Shown in pieces: positions 49,432-58,508 of a stretch of DNA of 64,000 nucleotides (its first letter is position 1; each line of letters starts with the position of its first letter). The position numbers and the translations under genes were made by a program. Source of the stretch: CAZHPA01 sp964533945 (GTDB lineage: Bacteria; Bacillota; Clostridia; Lachnospirales; WRBF01); contig CAZHPA010000001.1 of NCBI GenBank assembly GCA_964533945.1, positions 62,001 through 126,000 on the forward strand, given 5' to 3'. A model generated the notes under the pieces. It had not been told where the DNA came from and ran no database searches. It saw only the letters and a list, made by a program, of their open reading frames with translations.

Positions 49432-50811
49432 ATGAGTAGATTGTTTGGAACAGACGGCGTGCGTGGAGTTGCCAACGAAAAACTAACACCAGAACTTGCA
49501 TTTGCTTTGGGTAGAGCTGGGGCGTTTGTTTTAACAAAAGAAAAACACCATTTGCCGAAAATAATTGTTGGAATGGATACAAGAATTTCCTGCGACATGC
49601 TTGCTTCAGCTTTATGCGCCGGCATATGTTCTGTTGGGGCAACAGCATATAATGCTTTGGTAGTTCCAACGCCTTGTGTTGCATTTTTGGTTCGTAAATA
49701 TAAATTTGATGCAGGCGTTGTTATTTCTGCTTCTCACAATACAGTTTCTGATAACGGAATAAAATTTTTTAATAGCGACGGATATAAACTACCTGATTGC
49801 TTAGAAGATGAAATAGAACAAATTATTTCACCAAATTCAGAAAGTTTAGAAAATTTAGGTTTAGAAGGTTTGCCAAGACCAACAGGCGGCAATGTTGGAA
49901 CAATTAAAAGCTTTGCAAATGCAATTGACGACTATATAGAATTTTTAGGCAATGCAGTTTGCAATATTTCGCTTAAAGGAATGAAAATTGCACTTGACTG
50001 TGCAAACGGCGCAACGTTTGAAGCTGCTCCTAAAATCTTAAAAAAATTAGGTGCAGAAATTTATACAATAGGCGATAAACCTAACGGAATTAACATAAAT
50101 TTAAACTGCGGCTCAACTCATATGGAAGCGCTAGTTGAATTGGTTAAAGAAATTAAAGCAGATATTGGTATTGCATTTGATGGTGATGGTGACCGCTGCC
50201 TTGTTGTTGATGAAACAGGCAAAATTGTTAGTGGTGACGAAATTATGTCAATTTGCGCTTATCAATTAAAACAAGACAATAAGCTTGCGAAGAACACTAT
50301 TGTAGCAACAGTTATGAGCAATTTAGGGCTTTTTCTTATGGGTAAAAAGCTTAACATTGATATTAAACAAACTAAAGTTGGGGATAGATATGTTTTGGAA
50401 GAAATGCTTGCAAACGGTTACTGTTTTGGCGGTGAGCAATCGGGGCATATAATTTTCTTAGAACACAATACAACAGGTGACGGCATTTTAACATCACTTA
50501 TGCTTTTATTAGCTATGAAGGCAACAGGAAAGAAATTAACCGAACTTAACGTATTAATGGATGTTTTGCCACAAGTTTTAGTTAATGCTAAAGTTGCAAA
50601 CGATAAAAAAGAAGCATATTTGCAAGACGAACAAATTATGAATGAAATTAAAGCATTGGAAAATAAGTTTAACGGAGTTGGCAGAGTTTTAATTCGTTCT
50701 TCTGGAACAGAACCTTTAGTTAGGGTTATGATTGAAGGAAAAGATGAAGCTTCGATTAAAGAAGAAGCGCAAAAAATTGCGAATATGTTAGAACAAAAAT
50801 TTGCGGTTTAA
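49432..50811 (+). CDS. glmM: Phosphoglucosamine mutase
   Basis: Protein of 459 aa. It starts SRLFGTDGVRGVANEKLTPELA; the phosphoserine loop is VVISASHNTVSDNGIKFF near residue 100; the metal site is AFDGDGDRCLVVDE near 243; the sugar loop is GGEQSGHIIF; the C-terminal phosphate site is RSSGTEPLVRVM. ATG 49432 fits the homologues' start; an upstream open frame from 49351 is not used. Converts glucosamine-6-phosphate to glucosamine-1-phosphate. Confidence 0.96.
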   Translation: MSRLFGTDGVRGVANEKLTPELAFALGRAGAFVLTKEKHHLPKIIVGMDTRISCDMLASALCAGICSVGATAYNALVVPTPCVAFLVRKYKFDAGVVISASHNTVSDNGIKFFNSDGYKLPDCLEDEIEQIISPNSESLENLGLEGLPRPTGGNVGTIKSFANAIDDYIEFLGNAVCNISLKGMKIALDCANGATFEAAPKILKKLGAEIYTIGDKPNGININLNCGSTHMEALVELVKEIKADIGIAFDGDGDRCLVVDETGKIVSGDEIMSICAYQLKQDNKLAKNTIVATVMSNLGLFLMGKKLNIDIKQTKVGDRYVLEEMLANGYCFGGEQSGHIIFLEHNTTGDGILTSLMLLLAMKATGKKLTELNVLMDVLPQVLVNAKVANDKKEAYLQDEQIMNEIKALENKFNGVGRVLIRSSGTEPLVRVMIEGKDEASIKEEAQKIANMLEQKFAV

Positions 50812-50860
50812 TTTCTTTTTAGTAATAGAACTTTTATATATCTGAAAAAATTTCAAATTT

Positions 50861-50886
50861 AAAAGGGCAGCCTAAGCTGTCCATTT
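50861..50886 (+). terminator. Terminator of glmM
   Basis: Stem GGGCAGC / GCTGTCC (one G-U) with a 4-nt loop, preceded by AAAA and followed by a T-containing tail. Same design as the hairpin at 9393. Confidence 0.7.
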
Positions 50887-50939
50887 AAATTAATTAAACA
50901 AATCATTTCGTATGCTTAGTAGTAGATTTTCACCTCTTT

Positions 50940-51031
50940 TTTACATATTTTAATACTTTTAAATATAATTTTGGCAACTAAAACTAATTATTCCTTGTGG
51001 GGAAGAATGAAACGACATGTTTCGTTGTTCC
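50940..51031 (+). promoter_or_regulatory. Promoter and leader hairpin of the secreted-protein gene
   Basis: TTTACA (50940-50945), 18-nt spacer, TATAAT (50964-50969). In the leader GGAAGAATGAAA (51001-51012) pairs with TTTCGTTGTTCC (51020-51031), and AAGGAGG follows 12 nt later. Confidence 0.5.
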
Positions 51032-51056
51032 TTTGATAAAAATAAGGAGGATTATT

Positions 51057-51767
51057 ATGAAGAAATTTTTTGTTGCTGCTGCCACTGCTTTTATATTGCT
51101 TTCTGCAAATATTGTAAATGCCAATACTATATCTGAAGATGTTGCAAATACCAATACTGTAATTTTCAGCACGGTTCCTACTTGCCTTAGTTCTAAATAT
51201 AAAACCGATTTTCCTGAAAATAAAGACTATGTAATCAATGAGAATGATGAAACGTATGAAGTTCTTGCAATAAGGCAAAGAGAAACACCTAAAGTTCCCA
51301 ATGATGGCACTATTTATGAATTATATGATTACCTACCTAGCGCTCCAGGAAAAAGAGTTGATTATTTTAGATTTGTCGGCGAAGTTTCCACATTCAATCA
51401 AACCCCTCACACATCTATGCTAAGCTACACTCAAATAGAATCAACAACAGTGGAATGGGATGTAACAGACAATCTTAATTCAACACATGAAGGAGACTTG
51501 TTTATTCGAAAGCTTAAAGATGAGCTTGGCTTTTCTGTTAGTAAAACCTCGACTATTGCTAAAAGCTCATGGGTAACTCAACAAGTTGAAGTTCCACCAA
51601 ATTCAAGTAGAAGAATAGAAAAATACATAGGCGGTGTAACTTCTAGTGGCTTATTATGTTATAAACGCTACGCTTTTACAGGACATTATATAGGGCTTTA
51701 CTATGAAAAAGCCGGCGGTACCGCATTAATTCCTTCTTCTAATGGATATAAAGTGCTTCCATATTAA
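51057..51767 (+). CDS. Secreted protein of unknown function
   Basis: Protein of 236 aa. Signal peptide MKKFFVAAATAFILLSANIVNA with cleavage expected near residue 22. ATG 51057 follows AAGGAGG; an earlier open frame from 50997 lies in the leader hairpin and is not used. The mature part is rich in Ser, Thr and Tyr and likely beta-rich (YTQIESTTVEWDVTD, QVEVPPNSSRRIEKYIGG, YKRYAFTGHYIGLYYEKAGG). Two cysteines remain after export. I do not recognise the family. The alternating pattern and late GG repeats resemble a beta-sandwich, but nothing more can be claimed. Confidence 0.7.
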   Translation: MKKFFVAAATAFILLSANIVNANTISEDVANTNTVIFSTVPTCLSSKYKTDFPENKDYVINENDETYEVLAIRQRETPKVPNDGTIYELYDYLPSAPGKRVDYFRFVGEVSTFNQTPHTSMLSYTQIESTTVEWDVTDNLNSTHEGDLFIRKLKDELGFSVSKTSTIAKSSWVTQQVEVPPNSSRRIEKYIGGVTSSGLLCYKRYAFTGHYIGLYYEKAGGTALIPSSNGYKVLPY

Positions 51768-51901
51768 ACATCATATAATTCTATTATAAATGTGTCATAA
51801 ATTTATTATGCAATAGTTGGTACAATGTTTCAAATTATTTATGCCACTGTACGTATGGTTTTTGTCTTGCTTAAAGGTTAGAGAAATGGAGGCCCAATAT
51901 A

Positions 51902-52861
51902 TTGATAGTAATAAATTCTCCCTTTTATCATTTTTTCACAAGTATAGCATATATAGACAATAACATTATAATTGCAGCTTCAAGCGATGCAATTATTAGA
52001 GTTTTTAATACAATGACGCACACTATGCTAAAATGTATAGCATATTCAAACAATGATTATCCTTCCACTTTTGTAAATTCAATTAATTTTAATGAAAACA
52101 GAAATAAATTTTTAACATCATCAATTGATGGTCAAATTGTCGAGTGGAACGCTAACGATTTTTCAATAAATTGCATTTTTAAATTACACCAAGGGGAAGT
52201 AATTGATTCTTTTTATTGTAAAGATTCAAATTATTGTTTATCGTGCTCTACAGACCGAACGATTAAAAGATGGAATATTAGTACAGGCAAAGTGGATTAC
52301 TGCGCTAAAAGTCATAGCAACGCAATTAACTCTATTAATCAGTCTTACGATGAAAAAACGATAATATCATGTTCTGATGATGGAACCGTTAAAGAATGGG
52401 ACTATTATACTGGAATTCTAATTGACACATTAATGAGTTATAATAAACCTATTAGTAATGTATTATATACTTCTAATAATGAATTAATTATAATTAATAT
52501 CAATATGGGTTCACTTATTGCGTTTTCTCGAAAACATAAAAAGATTATCTGGGAACTATCAGGTCATTGGTCTAAAATGGTTTATAATCCCGTAATTAAC
52601 AGCTTATACGCTATTAATGTCGACGATTCAATTTATGAATGGAGCATTCCTTTATTTAAACAGATAAGAATATATAAAACTGAAAAACAATCTAATCCTA
52701 CCTGCATTTCGTTTAGTGCTAATTATTTAAAAATAATTGTTTCGTATAGTAATGGTTATTTTAAGGAATGGGATTGTATGAATGGTCAATTAATATCTTT
52801 TTTTGAAAGTGGACTTGCGTATAATTATTTCAAAGGCATTGGTACATACAAGATATTATAA
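51902..52861 (+). CDS. WD40-repeat protein
   Basis: Protein of 319 aa with about seven WD40 repeats; repeat ends are visible as IIRVFN, QIVEWN, TIKRWN, TVKEWD, SIYEWS and YFKEWD at about 40-50 residue spacing. It starts at TTG behind GGAGG, with no signal peptide or membrane segment. A stand-alone WD40 protein is unusual in Clostridia. It has higher Asn/Ser/Ile content than the neighbours and sits with a secreted protein between glmM and tsaD, which suggests an accessory insertion. Function unknown; WD40 platforms normally bind proteins. Confidence 0.82.
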   Translation: MIVINSPFYHFFTSIAYIDNNIIIAASSDAIIRVFNTMTHTMLKCIAYSNNDYPSTFVNSINFNENRNKFLTSSIDGQIVEWNANDFSINCIFKLHQGEVIDSFYCKDSNYCLSCSTDRTIKRWNISTGKVDYCAKSHSNAINSINQSYDEKTIISCSDDGTVKEWDYYTGILIDTLMSYNKPISNVLYTSNNELIIININMGSLIAFSRKHKKIIWELSGHWSKMVYNPVINSLYAINVDDSIYEWSIPLFKQIRIYKTEKQSNPTCISFSANYLKIIVSYSNGYFKEWDCMNGQLISFFESGLAYNYFKGIGTYKIL

Positions 52862-52951
52862 TTACTTTGTTATCGGCAAGAAGACAAACTTTAATTACCA
52901 AAAGTTATAAATCATTATTAAAAAACAAATACATAAAATAAGGTTTCCAAT

Positions 52952-52986
52952 AAAGAAACGCCACCTTATTCAGATAGCGTTTCTTT
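52952..52986. terminator. Bidirectional terminator
   Basis: Perfect 10-bp stem AAAGAAACGC / GCGTTTCTTT between the WD40 gene and the convergent tsaD, with T-rich flanks on plus. Confidence 0.85.
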
Positions 52987-53988
52987 TTATACTAATTCGG
53001 AATTCGCATATGCATTAAGCCATAAATTACTAACGCTTCCTTTTTTATAGTTAAAATATCCACAAGATGCTATCATTGCCGCATTGTCTGTGCAATATAC
53101 AGGGCTTGGAATGTTTAATTCAATTTCATTTTCAAGGCAAGCTTGCTTCATAGCTGCTCTTAATGCGCTATTGCATGAAACACCGCCTGCAAGCGCTATT
53201 TTTTTAATATTTAATGCTTTTGCTGCTGCTATAGTTTTTTTAACCAAAACTTCTACAACGGCCTTTTGAAACGAAGCTGCAACATTTTCAACAACAATTT
53301 GTTCTCTTGTCATATTACACTTATTAATATAATTTAAAACCGACGATTTAAGCCCGCTAAAACTAAAATCTAGGCTATCTGAAAGTGCTTGGGGAAAAAT
53401 AATTGCATTTTCATCGCCATTTTTTGCGGCTAGGTCTATTTTAGGGCCTCCTGGGTAGCCTAAGCCTAAAGCTCTTGCAGCTTTATCAAAAGCTTCTCCG
53501 GCGGCATCATCTCTTGTTTTGCCTAAAACTTTATATTTAGAAAAATCTAAAACATGAACAAGGTGTGTATGCCCTCCTGAAACAACAAGACACATAAAAG
53601 GTGGTTTGAAATTTGGGTTTTCAATATAGTTGGCGCAAATATGCCCTTCTATATGATTTACGGAAACAAGTGGCTTCTTTAATGAATACGACAAACCTTT
53701 TGCATACGAAACGCCAACAAGCAAAGCACCTACAAGACCGGGGGTATTTGTAACGGCTATTGCATCTATATCATTAAAATTAACAGAAGCGTTTTTCAAC
53801 GCTTCATCAACAACTTGACTTATAATTTCCATGTGTTTTCTTGAAGCAATTTCAGGAACAACGCCGCCGAATTTTTCGTGTATTTTAATTTGAGATGCTA
53901 TAACGTTTGAAGCAACAAATGTTCCATCATAAACAACGGCGGCAGCCGTTTCATCACATGATGTTTCAATACCTAATATTCTTAACAT
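52987..53988 (-). CDS. tsaD: tRNA N6-threonylcarbamoyladenosine synthase subunit TsaD
   Basis: Protein of 333 aa of the ASKHA fold. ILGIETSCDETAAAVV at the N-terminus; VNHIEGHICANY holds the metal-binding histidines near residue 110; VVSGGHTHLV and AGGVSCNSALR supply nucleotide contacts. It forms t6A37 with TsaB and TsaE, which are not in the window. The ATG overlaps the anti-sigma stop (TAATG), so translation is coupled. Confidence 0.95.
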   Translation of the reverse strand: MLRILGIETSCDETAAAVVYDGTFVASNVIASQIKIHEKFGGVVPEIASRKHMEIISQVVDEALKNASVNFNDIDAIAVTNTPGLVGALLVGVSYAKGLSYSLKKPLVSVNHIEGHICANYIENPNFKPPFMCLVVSGGHTHLVHVLDFSKYKVLGKTRDDAAGEAFDKAARALGLGYPGGPKIDLAAKNGDENAIIFPQALSDSLDFSFSGLKSSVLNYINKCNMTREQIVVENVAASFQKAVVEVLVKKTIAAAKALNIKKIALAGGVSCNSALRAAMKQACLENEIELNIPSPVYCTDNAAMIASCGYFNYKKGSVSNLWLNAYANSELV

Positions 53989-54662
53989 TAACTTTTAATC
54001 CCTCTGGCTTCCCTATTATAAATAATTACTTGCAACAAAGCTAACACGCAAATTATTCCAAGCAGCCAAAGTCTGGCAGAAGCAACATAATCTATTGCAG
54101 TACCAAAAGTTGACTCAAAAAAATATGAAATATTGCTAGTAAATTGTTCAGCATAAAAAAATGCTGATGTAGCAAATTGATATAATTTAGGGGAATTTGC
54201 AAAAGATGATAATACAACATCTTTATAATACATTGCTAAAATTGAAAGCCCAAGAGAAACAGATATAAAAGCCCAAGTAAAACAAAGCACAGACTCAAGC
54301 GGATTATTTTTTTCTCCGTGAACTTCAATTAATTTCGACAATTCGGAATCCATTTCCAATTTAAATTCAGGTTCTAGTTCCGGTTCTCTACATTCCAGAT
54401 GCTCCAGATGTTCTTCCATATGAACAGCTGGTTTATATAAAGATTCTTCTGCTATTTTAAGCATAACGCTTTCTTCAAAGCCTTCGGGTGCGCTAATTAT
54501 TTCCATAGCCGAAAATTCAGCCATAATTTCTTCATAAACCGAAAAATCTTCTTTGCAAGCGCTGCATGAAGAAAGGTGTCGATTAAGCAATATTGTTTCA
54601 GTGGGAGTAATTGTTTTGTCCATGCAACGCATCATTAAATCGTTATATTTATCACAGGACAT
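53988..54662 (-). CDS. Membrane anti-sigma factor with zf-HC2 domain
   Basis: Protein of 224 aa. Zinc-binding anti-sigma motif HLSSCSACKEDF (HxxxCxxC) near residue 27. After an acidic linker come two membrane segments (TWAFISVSLGLSILAMYY near 125, LLGIICVLALLQVIIY near 200), with a Phe-rich exported loop between them. ATG 54662 is preferred because GAGGCGG lies 8 nt upstream; a GTG at 54671 overlaps it. The start overlaps the sigma gene by 11 nt, the common ECF sigma/anti-sigma arrangement. Confidence 0.85.
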   Translation of the reverse strand: MSCDKYNDLMMRCMDKTITPTETILLNRHLSSCSACKEDFSVYEEIMAEFSAMEIISAPEGFEESVMLKIAEESLYKPAVHMEEHLEHLECREPELEPEFKLEMDSELSKLIEVHGEKNNPLESVLCFTWAFISVSLGLSILAMYYKDVVLSSFANSPKLYQFATSAFFYAEQFTSNISYFFESTFGTAIDYVASARLWLLGIICVLALLQVIIYNREARGIKS

Positions 54663-55230
54663 AGTTATCACCGCCTCTAATTTGCAATAAACTTTCTTTC
54701 AACATTTTCCTACCTCTAAAAATCCGATTTTTAACTTTCGACAGTGGCTCTTCAATAACTTCCGATATTTCTTGGTATGATAAGCCTTGTTGATGATATA
54801 AAACAATCGGTATTTTATACATATCGGGCAATGCCCCAACAACTTCTTTTAACTGCTTTTTTTGCTCTTTTTTTAAAAAAACATCTTCTGGGGAAGGCTC
54901 GTTGCCTGAAGGCACAGCTCCGCCTTCCAAATCATCTATAAACGTTGTTTCGGCCCGACGTTTTCTTCTATGGTCTATAACATGGTTTGTTGTAACTCTA
55001 ATAATCCATGTGCTAAATTTAAAATCGGGACGATATTTTTCAAGACTTCTATATACTTTTATAAAAACTTCTTGTGCAAGGTCATTTGCTTCCTCGCTGT
55101 CGTTTGTCATTCGCAAAATTATAGAATAAACAAGGTTTTTATATCTTGTTACAAGTTCGCTAAAAAAACTGTTGTCCCCGTTTATACAGTTTGTAATTAA
55201 TTCGTAATCGGTTAGTTGTTTCATATCCAT
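54652..55230 (-). CDS. ECF-type RNA polymerase sigma factor
   Basis: Protein of 192 aa. Sigma region 2 reads VTRYKNLVYSIILRMTNDSEEANDLAQEVFIKVYRSLEKY with DFKFSTWIIRVTTNHVIDHRRK; region 4 is VVGALPDMYKIPIVLYHQQGLSYQEISEVI, with LSKVKNRIFRGRKMLKESL. A SigW-like group is likely. It is the first gene of the unit with anti-sigma and tsaD; its own target promoter was looked for but not found. Confidence 0.92.
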   Translation of the reverse strand: MDMKQLTDYELITNCINGDNSFFSELVTRYKNLVYSIILRMTNDSEEANDLAQEVFIKVYRSLEKYRPDFKFSTWIIRVTTNHVIDHRRKRRAETTFIDDLEGGAVPSGNEPSPEDVFLKKEQKKQLKEVVGALPDMYKIPIVLYHQQGLSYQEISEVIEEPLSKVKNRIFRGRKMLKESLLQIRGGDNYVL

Positions 55231-55321
55231 AGTTTACCACCTATTATTGCTTGCACATAAACCACAAAACGTTCCGTCAATTTATTTTGTATTACAATAT
55301 ACGTTAATGCAAAAAGAAAGT

Positions 55322-56248
55322 TTATTGTTCGAAAACAATATTTTTGCAAATACGGTCATATGCGACAACAGTGTTTTCAAAAATATTTGAAGCGGCGCTT
55401 AAAAACTTTTTGGGTTCTGTTAATGAAGGGCTAAAGTGAGTAAGCCAAAGCTCCTTTACTTCTGCTTCCTTTGCAATGTTTGCCGCTTCGCTAAATAGCA
55501 TATGCCTATATTCAACGGCTTTATTAAATTTTTCATCTTCTCCATAAATTCCTTCGCAAATAAATAAATCTGAATGTTTAACAAAATCAGAAAGCCCACA
55601 AACAGGGCGGCTGTCTGTGCAATACGAAACGGCTATTCCTTTGCGCTCGTTTCCTAGAACCATGTCGTTTGTATAAATTTTACCTTCATATTCAACGGTT
55701 TCATTTTTTTGAAGCATTCCCCAAACCTTTTTTGGAACTCCAAGCTTTTCTGCACGCAAAACGTCAAATTTGCCAAGCCTTTTTATATCTAATCTATATG
55801 CAAGACAAGGTATTCTGTGCTCCATAGCAAAGCCGCTTAAAGTAAATTCGCTTAATTTAAGCTCTTTAAATATAACTCCACTTTTTTCAATAACATTAAA
55901 TTCATGAAATATTATTTCAAATGGAAGTAGCGGCGCTATAACTAAAAGACTTTTAACAACTTTGCAAAGCTCATCTGGCCCAACAATATTTAAAGGTTCT
56001 TTTCGTTCTGAATTACCTATTGCCAAAAGTAAGCCGGGAAGCCCTGAAATATGGTCTGCGTGAAAATGCGTAAAGCAAATTACATCAATATTTTTAAACC
56101 CAAACCCAAGCATTTTTAAACTAATTTGTGTTCCTTCGCCGCAATCAATTAAAAGCAATTTTCCATTTATTCTGCAAATTAAAGACGTTAAAAATCTGTT
56201 TGGAAGCGGCATCATTCCCCCTGTTCCCAAAAGCGAAACATCAAGCAT
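55322..56248 (-). CDS. rnz: Ribonuclease Z
   Basis: Protein of 308 aa. Metallo-beta-lactamase motif CFTHFHADHISGLPGLLLAIGN near residue 60 and later CEGIYG and LTHFSPS positions. The N-terminus reads LDVSLLGTGGMMPLPNR. Start ATG 56248 has GGAGGT upstream; an ATG at 56260 lies at that site. It cuts the 3' trailer of tRNA precursors that lack an encoded CCA. Confidence 0.92.
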   Translation of the reverse strand: MLDVSLLGTGGMMPLPNRFLTSLICRINGKLLLIDCGEGTQISLKMLGFGFKNIDVICFTHFHADHISGLPGLLLAIGNSERKEPLNIVGPDELCKVVKSLLVIAPLLPFEIIFHEFNVIEKSGVIFKELKLSEFTLSGFAMEHRIPCLAYRLDIKRLGKFDVLRAEKLGVPKKVWGMLQKNETVEYEGKIYTNDMVLGNERKGIAVSYCTDSRPVCGLSDFVKHSDLFICEGIYGEDEKFNKAVEYRHMLFSEAANIAKEAEVKELWLTHFSPSLTEPKKFLSAASNIFENTVVAYDRICKNIVFEQ

Positions 56249-56356
56249 AAAAACCTCCATTTTAATAATTACTATTGCAATAGCAGGAGCATATGTGTAT
56301 TATGAAATAATAGCATATCGAAAATAAAATTTCAAATAAAATTTTAGGGAGGCATT

Positions 56357-57508
56357 ATGGTTAAAGTTTCTTTATCAAGGTGTAATGACTATAACTACAA
56401 CGAAGTTAAAGCAGCAGTTTTAAAATCTATTGAAAAATTGGGCGGATTGGAAAAATACATTTTAAAAGGCGATAAAGTTTTGTTAAAAGTTAACCTTCTT
56501 ATGAAAAAACCCCCAAGCTATGCGGCAACAACTCATCCTACTGTTGTTAGAGCATTAGCTGAAATTTTAATTAGTTATGGCGCAACCGTTGTAATTGGAG
56601 ACAGCCCAGGAGGGCCTTTTAATGAAAAAATGCTTGCAGGTATATATAAAACTACAGGTATGGAAGAAATTGCAAAACTAACAGGGGCAACGCTAAATTC
56701 TAATTTTAAATCTTGCGAAAAAGCAAATCCAAAAGGGGTGCTTTTAAAGCAATTAACGGTTACAGATATGTTAAATGACGTTGATAAAGTAATTTCAGTA
56801 TCCAAACTTAAAACACACGGTATGATGACGTTTACAGGTGCTGTTAAAAATATGTTTGGAATTATCCCCGGAATAATGAAAGCAGAATACCATTTAAATA
56901 TGCCGGAAAAGCCTGTTTTTGCCGATGCCTTAGTTGATATTTGCGTTTGTGCAAATCCTGTTTTGTCTTTTATGGACGCAATAGTTGGAATGGAAGGCGC
57001 AGGACCTTCTGGCGGCGATGCAAGAAACATTGGGGCAATTATAGCTTCTGAAAGCCCATACCATCTTGACAAGGTTGCTTGCTCTATAATCAACATTCAT
57101 TTTTCTAAAGTTTTAACAATTAAAAAATCAATAGAAAGAGGACTATGTTCAGATGGGCTGTCCGACATTTTTCTTTTGGGAGACGAAGGCATTGATTCAT
57201 TTAAGCAGGCAAACTTTAAAATACCAGAAACCATAGAAGTTGATTTTGGTAAAAAAGTTCCGAAGCCACTGAGAGGGCTAGTTAATAAGCATTTACAACC
57301 TCGCCTCATTTTTGATGAAAGCAAATGCATAGGGTGCAAAGTTTGTATTAATAATTGCCCTGTTAAAGTTTTAACTATGGAAAAAGGTAAGAAAATTAAA
57401 ATTAATTCAGAAAAATGCATTCGTTGCTATTGCTGCCAAGAACTATGCCCAGAAAAAGCTGTTACGGTTTATCGTTCAAAGTTACTTAAATTTTTAGTTT
57501 CTTATTGA
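56357..57508 (+). CDS. DUF362 protein with two 4Fe-4S motifs
   Basis: Protein of 383 aa. DUF362 core (residues 1-300) with VVIGDSPGGPFNEKML and KLKTHGMMTFTGAVKNMFGIIPG. The C-terminus carries two clusters, CIGCKVCINNCPVK and CIRCYCCQELCPEK. Such proteins are common in anaerobes; function is unproven, with an electron-transfer role assumed. The ATG follows AGGGAGGC. Terminator behind. Confidence 0.88.
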   Translation: MVKVSLSRCNDYNYNEVKAAVLKSIEKLGGLEKYILKGDKVLLKVNLLMKKPPSYAATTHPTVVRALAEILISYGATVVIGDSPGGPFNEKMLAGIYKTTGMEEIAKLTGATLNSNFKSCEKANPKGVLLKQLTVTDMLNDVDKVISVSKLKTHGMMTFTGAVKNMFGIIPGIMKAEYHLNMPEKPVFADALVDICVCANPVLSFMDAIVGMEGAGPSGGDARNIGAIIASESPYHLDKVACSIINIHFSKVLTIKKSIERGLCSDGLSDIFLLGDEGIDSFKQANFKIPETIEVDFGKKVPKPLRGLVNKHLQPRLIFDESKCIGCKVCINNCPVKVLTMEKGKKIKINSEKCIRCYCCQELCPEKAVTVYRSKLLKFLVSY

Positions 57509-57532
57509 GCTGCTGTTAAGGCAGCTCTTTTT
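57507..57532 (+). terminator. Terminator of the DUF362 gene
   Basis: Stem GAGCTGC / GCAGCTC with a 7-nt loop and TTTTT tail, directly overlapping the stop region. Confidence 0.85.
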
Positions 57533-57581
57533 GGTAATATAATAAACTCGTGGTGCATTAGGAGCACATTAATATTTTAAG

Positions 57582-57592
57582 GATTATTTATA
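57582..57592 (+). repeat. Box B leader motif, copy 1
   Basis: GATTATTTATA, just before the AAGGAGG site of the methyltransferase gene. The same 11-mer precedes three of the four next genes, at 58471, 59432 and 61248. Confidence 0.6.
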
Positions 57593-57608
57593 AGGAGGTT
57601 AAGTATAA

Positions 57609-58388
57609 ATGGCAAAATTTGAATTTGATGGTGAAAAATATAAACAGGCATCAAAACATCAAAAAGAATGGGGCAATAGCATAATTTCTGAACTGGAGCT
57701 TAATGGAGATGAAATAATTTTAGACCTTGGATGTGGTGATGGAGTTTTAACCGAACAACTTTCAAGGTTAGTACCTAATGGTAAAGTTATTGGAATTGAT
57801 GCGTCTGTTGGAATGATTAACACAGCAAAAAAGCTTGAAAAAGATAATCTTACTTTTATTTGCATGGATATAAATAGCATGAATTTTGCAGACCATTTTG
57901 ATGTAATTTTTTCAAACGCTGCATTGCATTGGATAAAAGACCATAAACGATTATTAAAAAATAGTTTTAAAGCTTTGAAAGGTAATGGAATTATTAGTTG
58001 GAACTTTGCCGGTGACGGTAATTGTTCAAATTTTTTTCACACTATAAAAGCTTTGATGAAAGAAAATGCCTATAAAGAATATTTCTCAAATTTCGAATGG
58101 CCATGGCTCATGCCTTCAAAAGAGGAATATGAAAAATTGATTAATGAAGCGTGTTTTAGCAATATAAATATACAATACAAAAATGCAGACAGGTTTTTTT
58201 CTAGCTGCGATGAAATGATAAGATGGATTGACCAGCCAAGCATAGTGCCATTTTTAAATTATATACCTAATGCAAATAGAGAAAGCTTTAGAAATGAAGT
58301 TGTTAATATAATGATTGAAAAAACCAAACAACCAGACGGCAGATGTTTTGAAACGTTTAGAAGGATAAATGTAAAAGCCACCAAATAA
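57609..58388 (+). CDS. Class I SAM-dependent methyltransferase
   Basis: Protein of 259 aa. Motif I is ILDLGCGDGVLTEQL near residue 39; acidic motif II is VIGIDASVGMI near 62; motif IV region is FDVIFSNAALHWI near 97. The C-terminal half resembles trans-aconitate 2-methyltransferase-like enzymes. AAGGAGG lies before the ATG. First of a run of single genes sharing leader motifs; a link to its neighbours by function is not seen. Confidence 0.88.
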   Translation: MAKFEFDGEKYKQASKHQKEWGNSIISELELNGDEIILDLGCGDGVLTEQLSRLVPNGKVIGIDASVGMINTAKKLEKDNLTFICMDINSMNFADHFDVIFSNAALHWIKDHKRLLKNSFKALKGNGIISWNFAGDGNCSNFFHTIKALMKENAYKEYFSNFEWPWLMPSKEEYEKLINEACFSNINIQYKNADRFFSSCDEMIRWIDQPSIVPFLNYIPNANRESFRNEVVNIMIEKTKQPDGRCFETFRRINVKATK

Positions 58389-58423
58389 GCGCAATAATTT
58401 GTTGTGTGCTTAACGAAGGAAAC

Positions 58424-58481
58424 AATTATTATCTTGTAATTGTAATTGTAATTTAATTGCTAATATTAAAGATTATTTATA
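58424..58481 (+). repeat. Leader module (box A and box B) before the SDR gene
   Basis: Box A AATTATTATCTTGTAATTG (58424-58442) and box B GATTATTTATA (58471-58481). Homologous pairs lie before the CPBP gene (59391 and 59432) and the GNAT gene (61207 and 61248). Confidence 0.6.
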
Positions 58482-58508
58482 TTTGCGAAATAGCAAGGAG
58501 AATGATTT

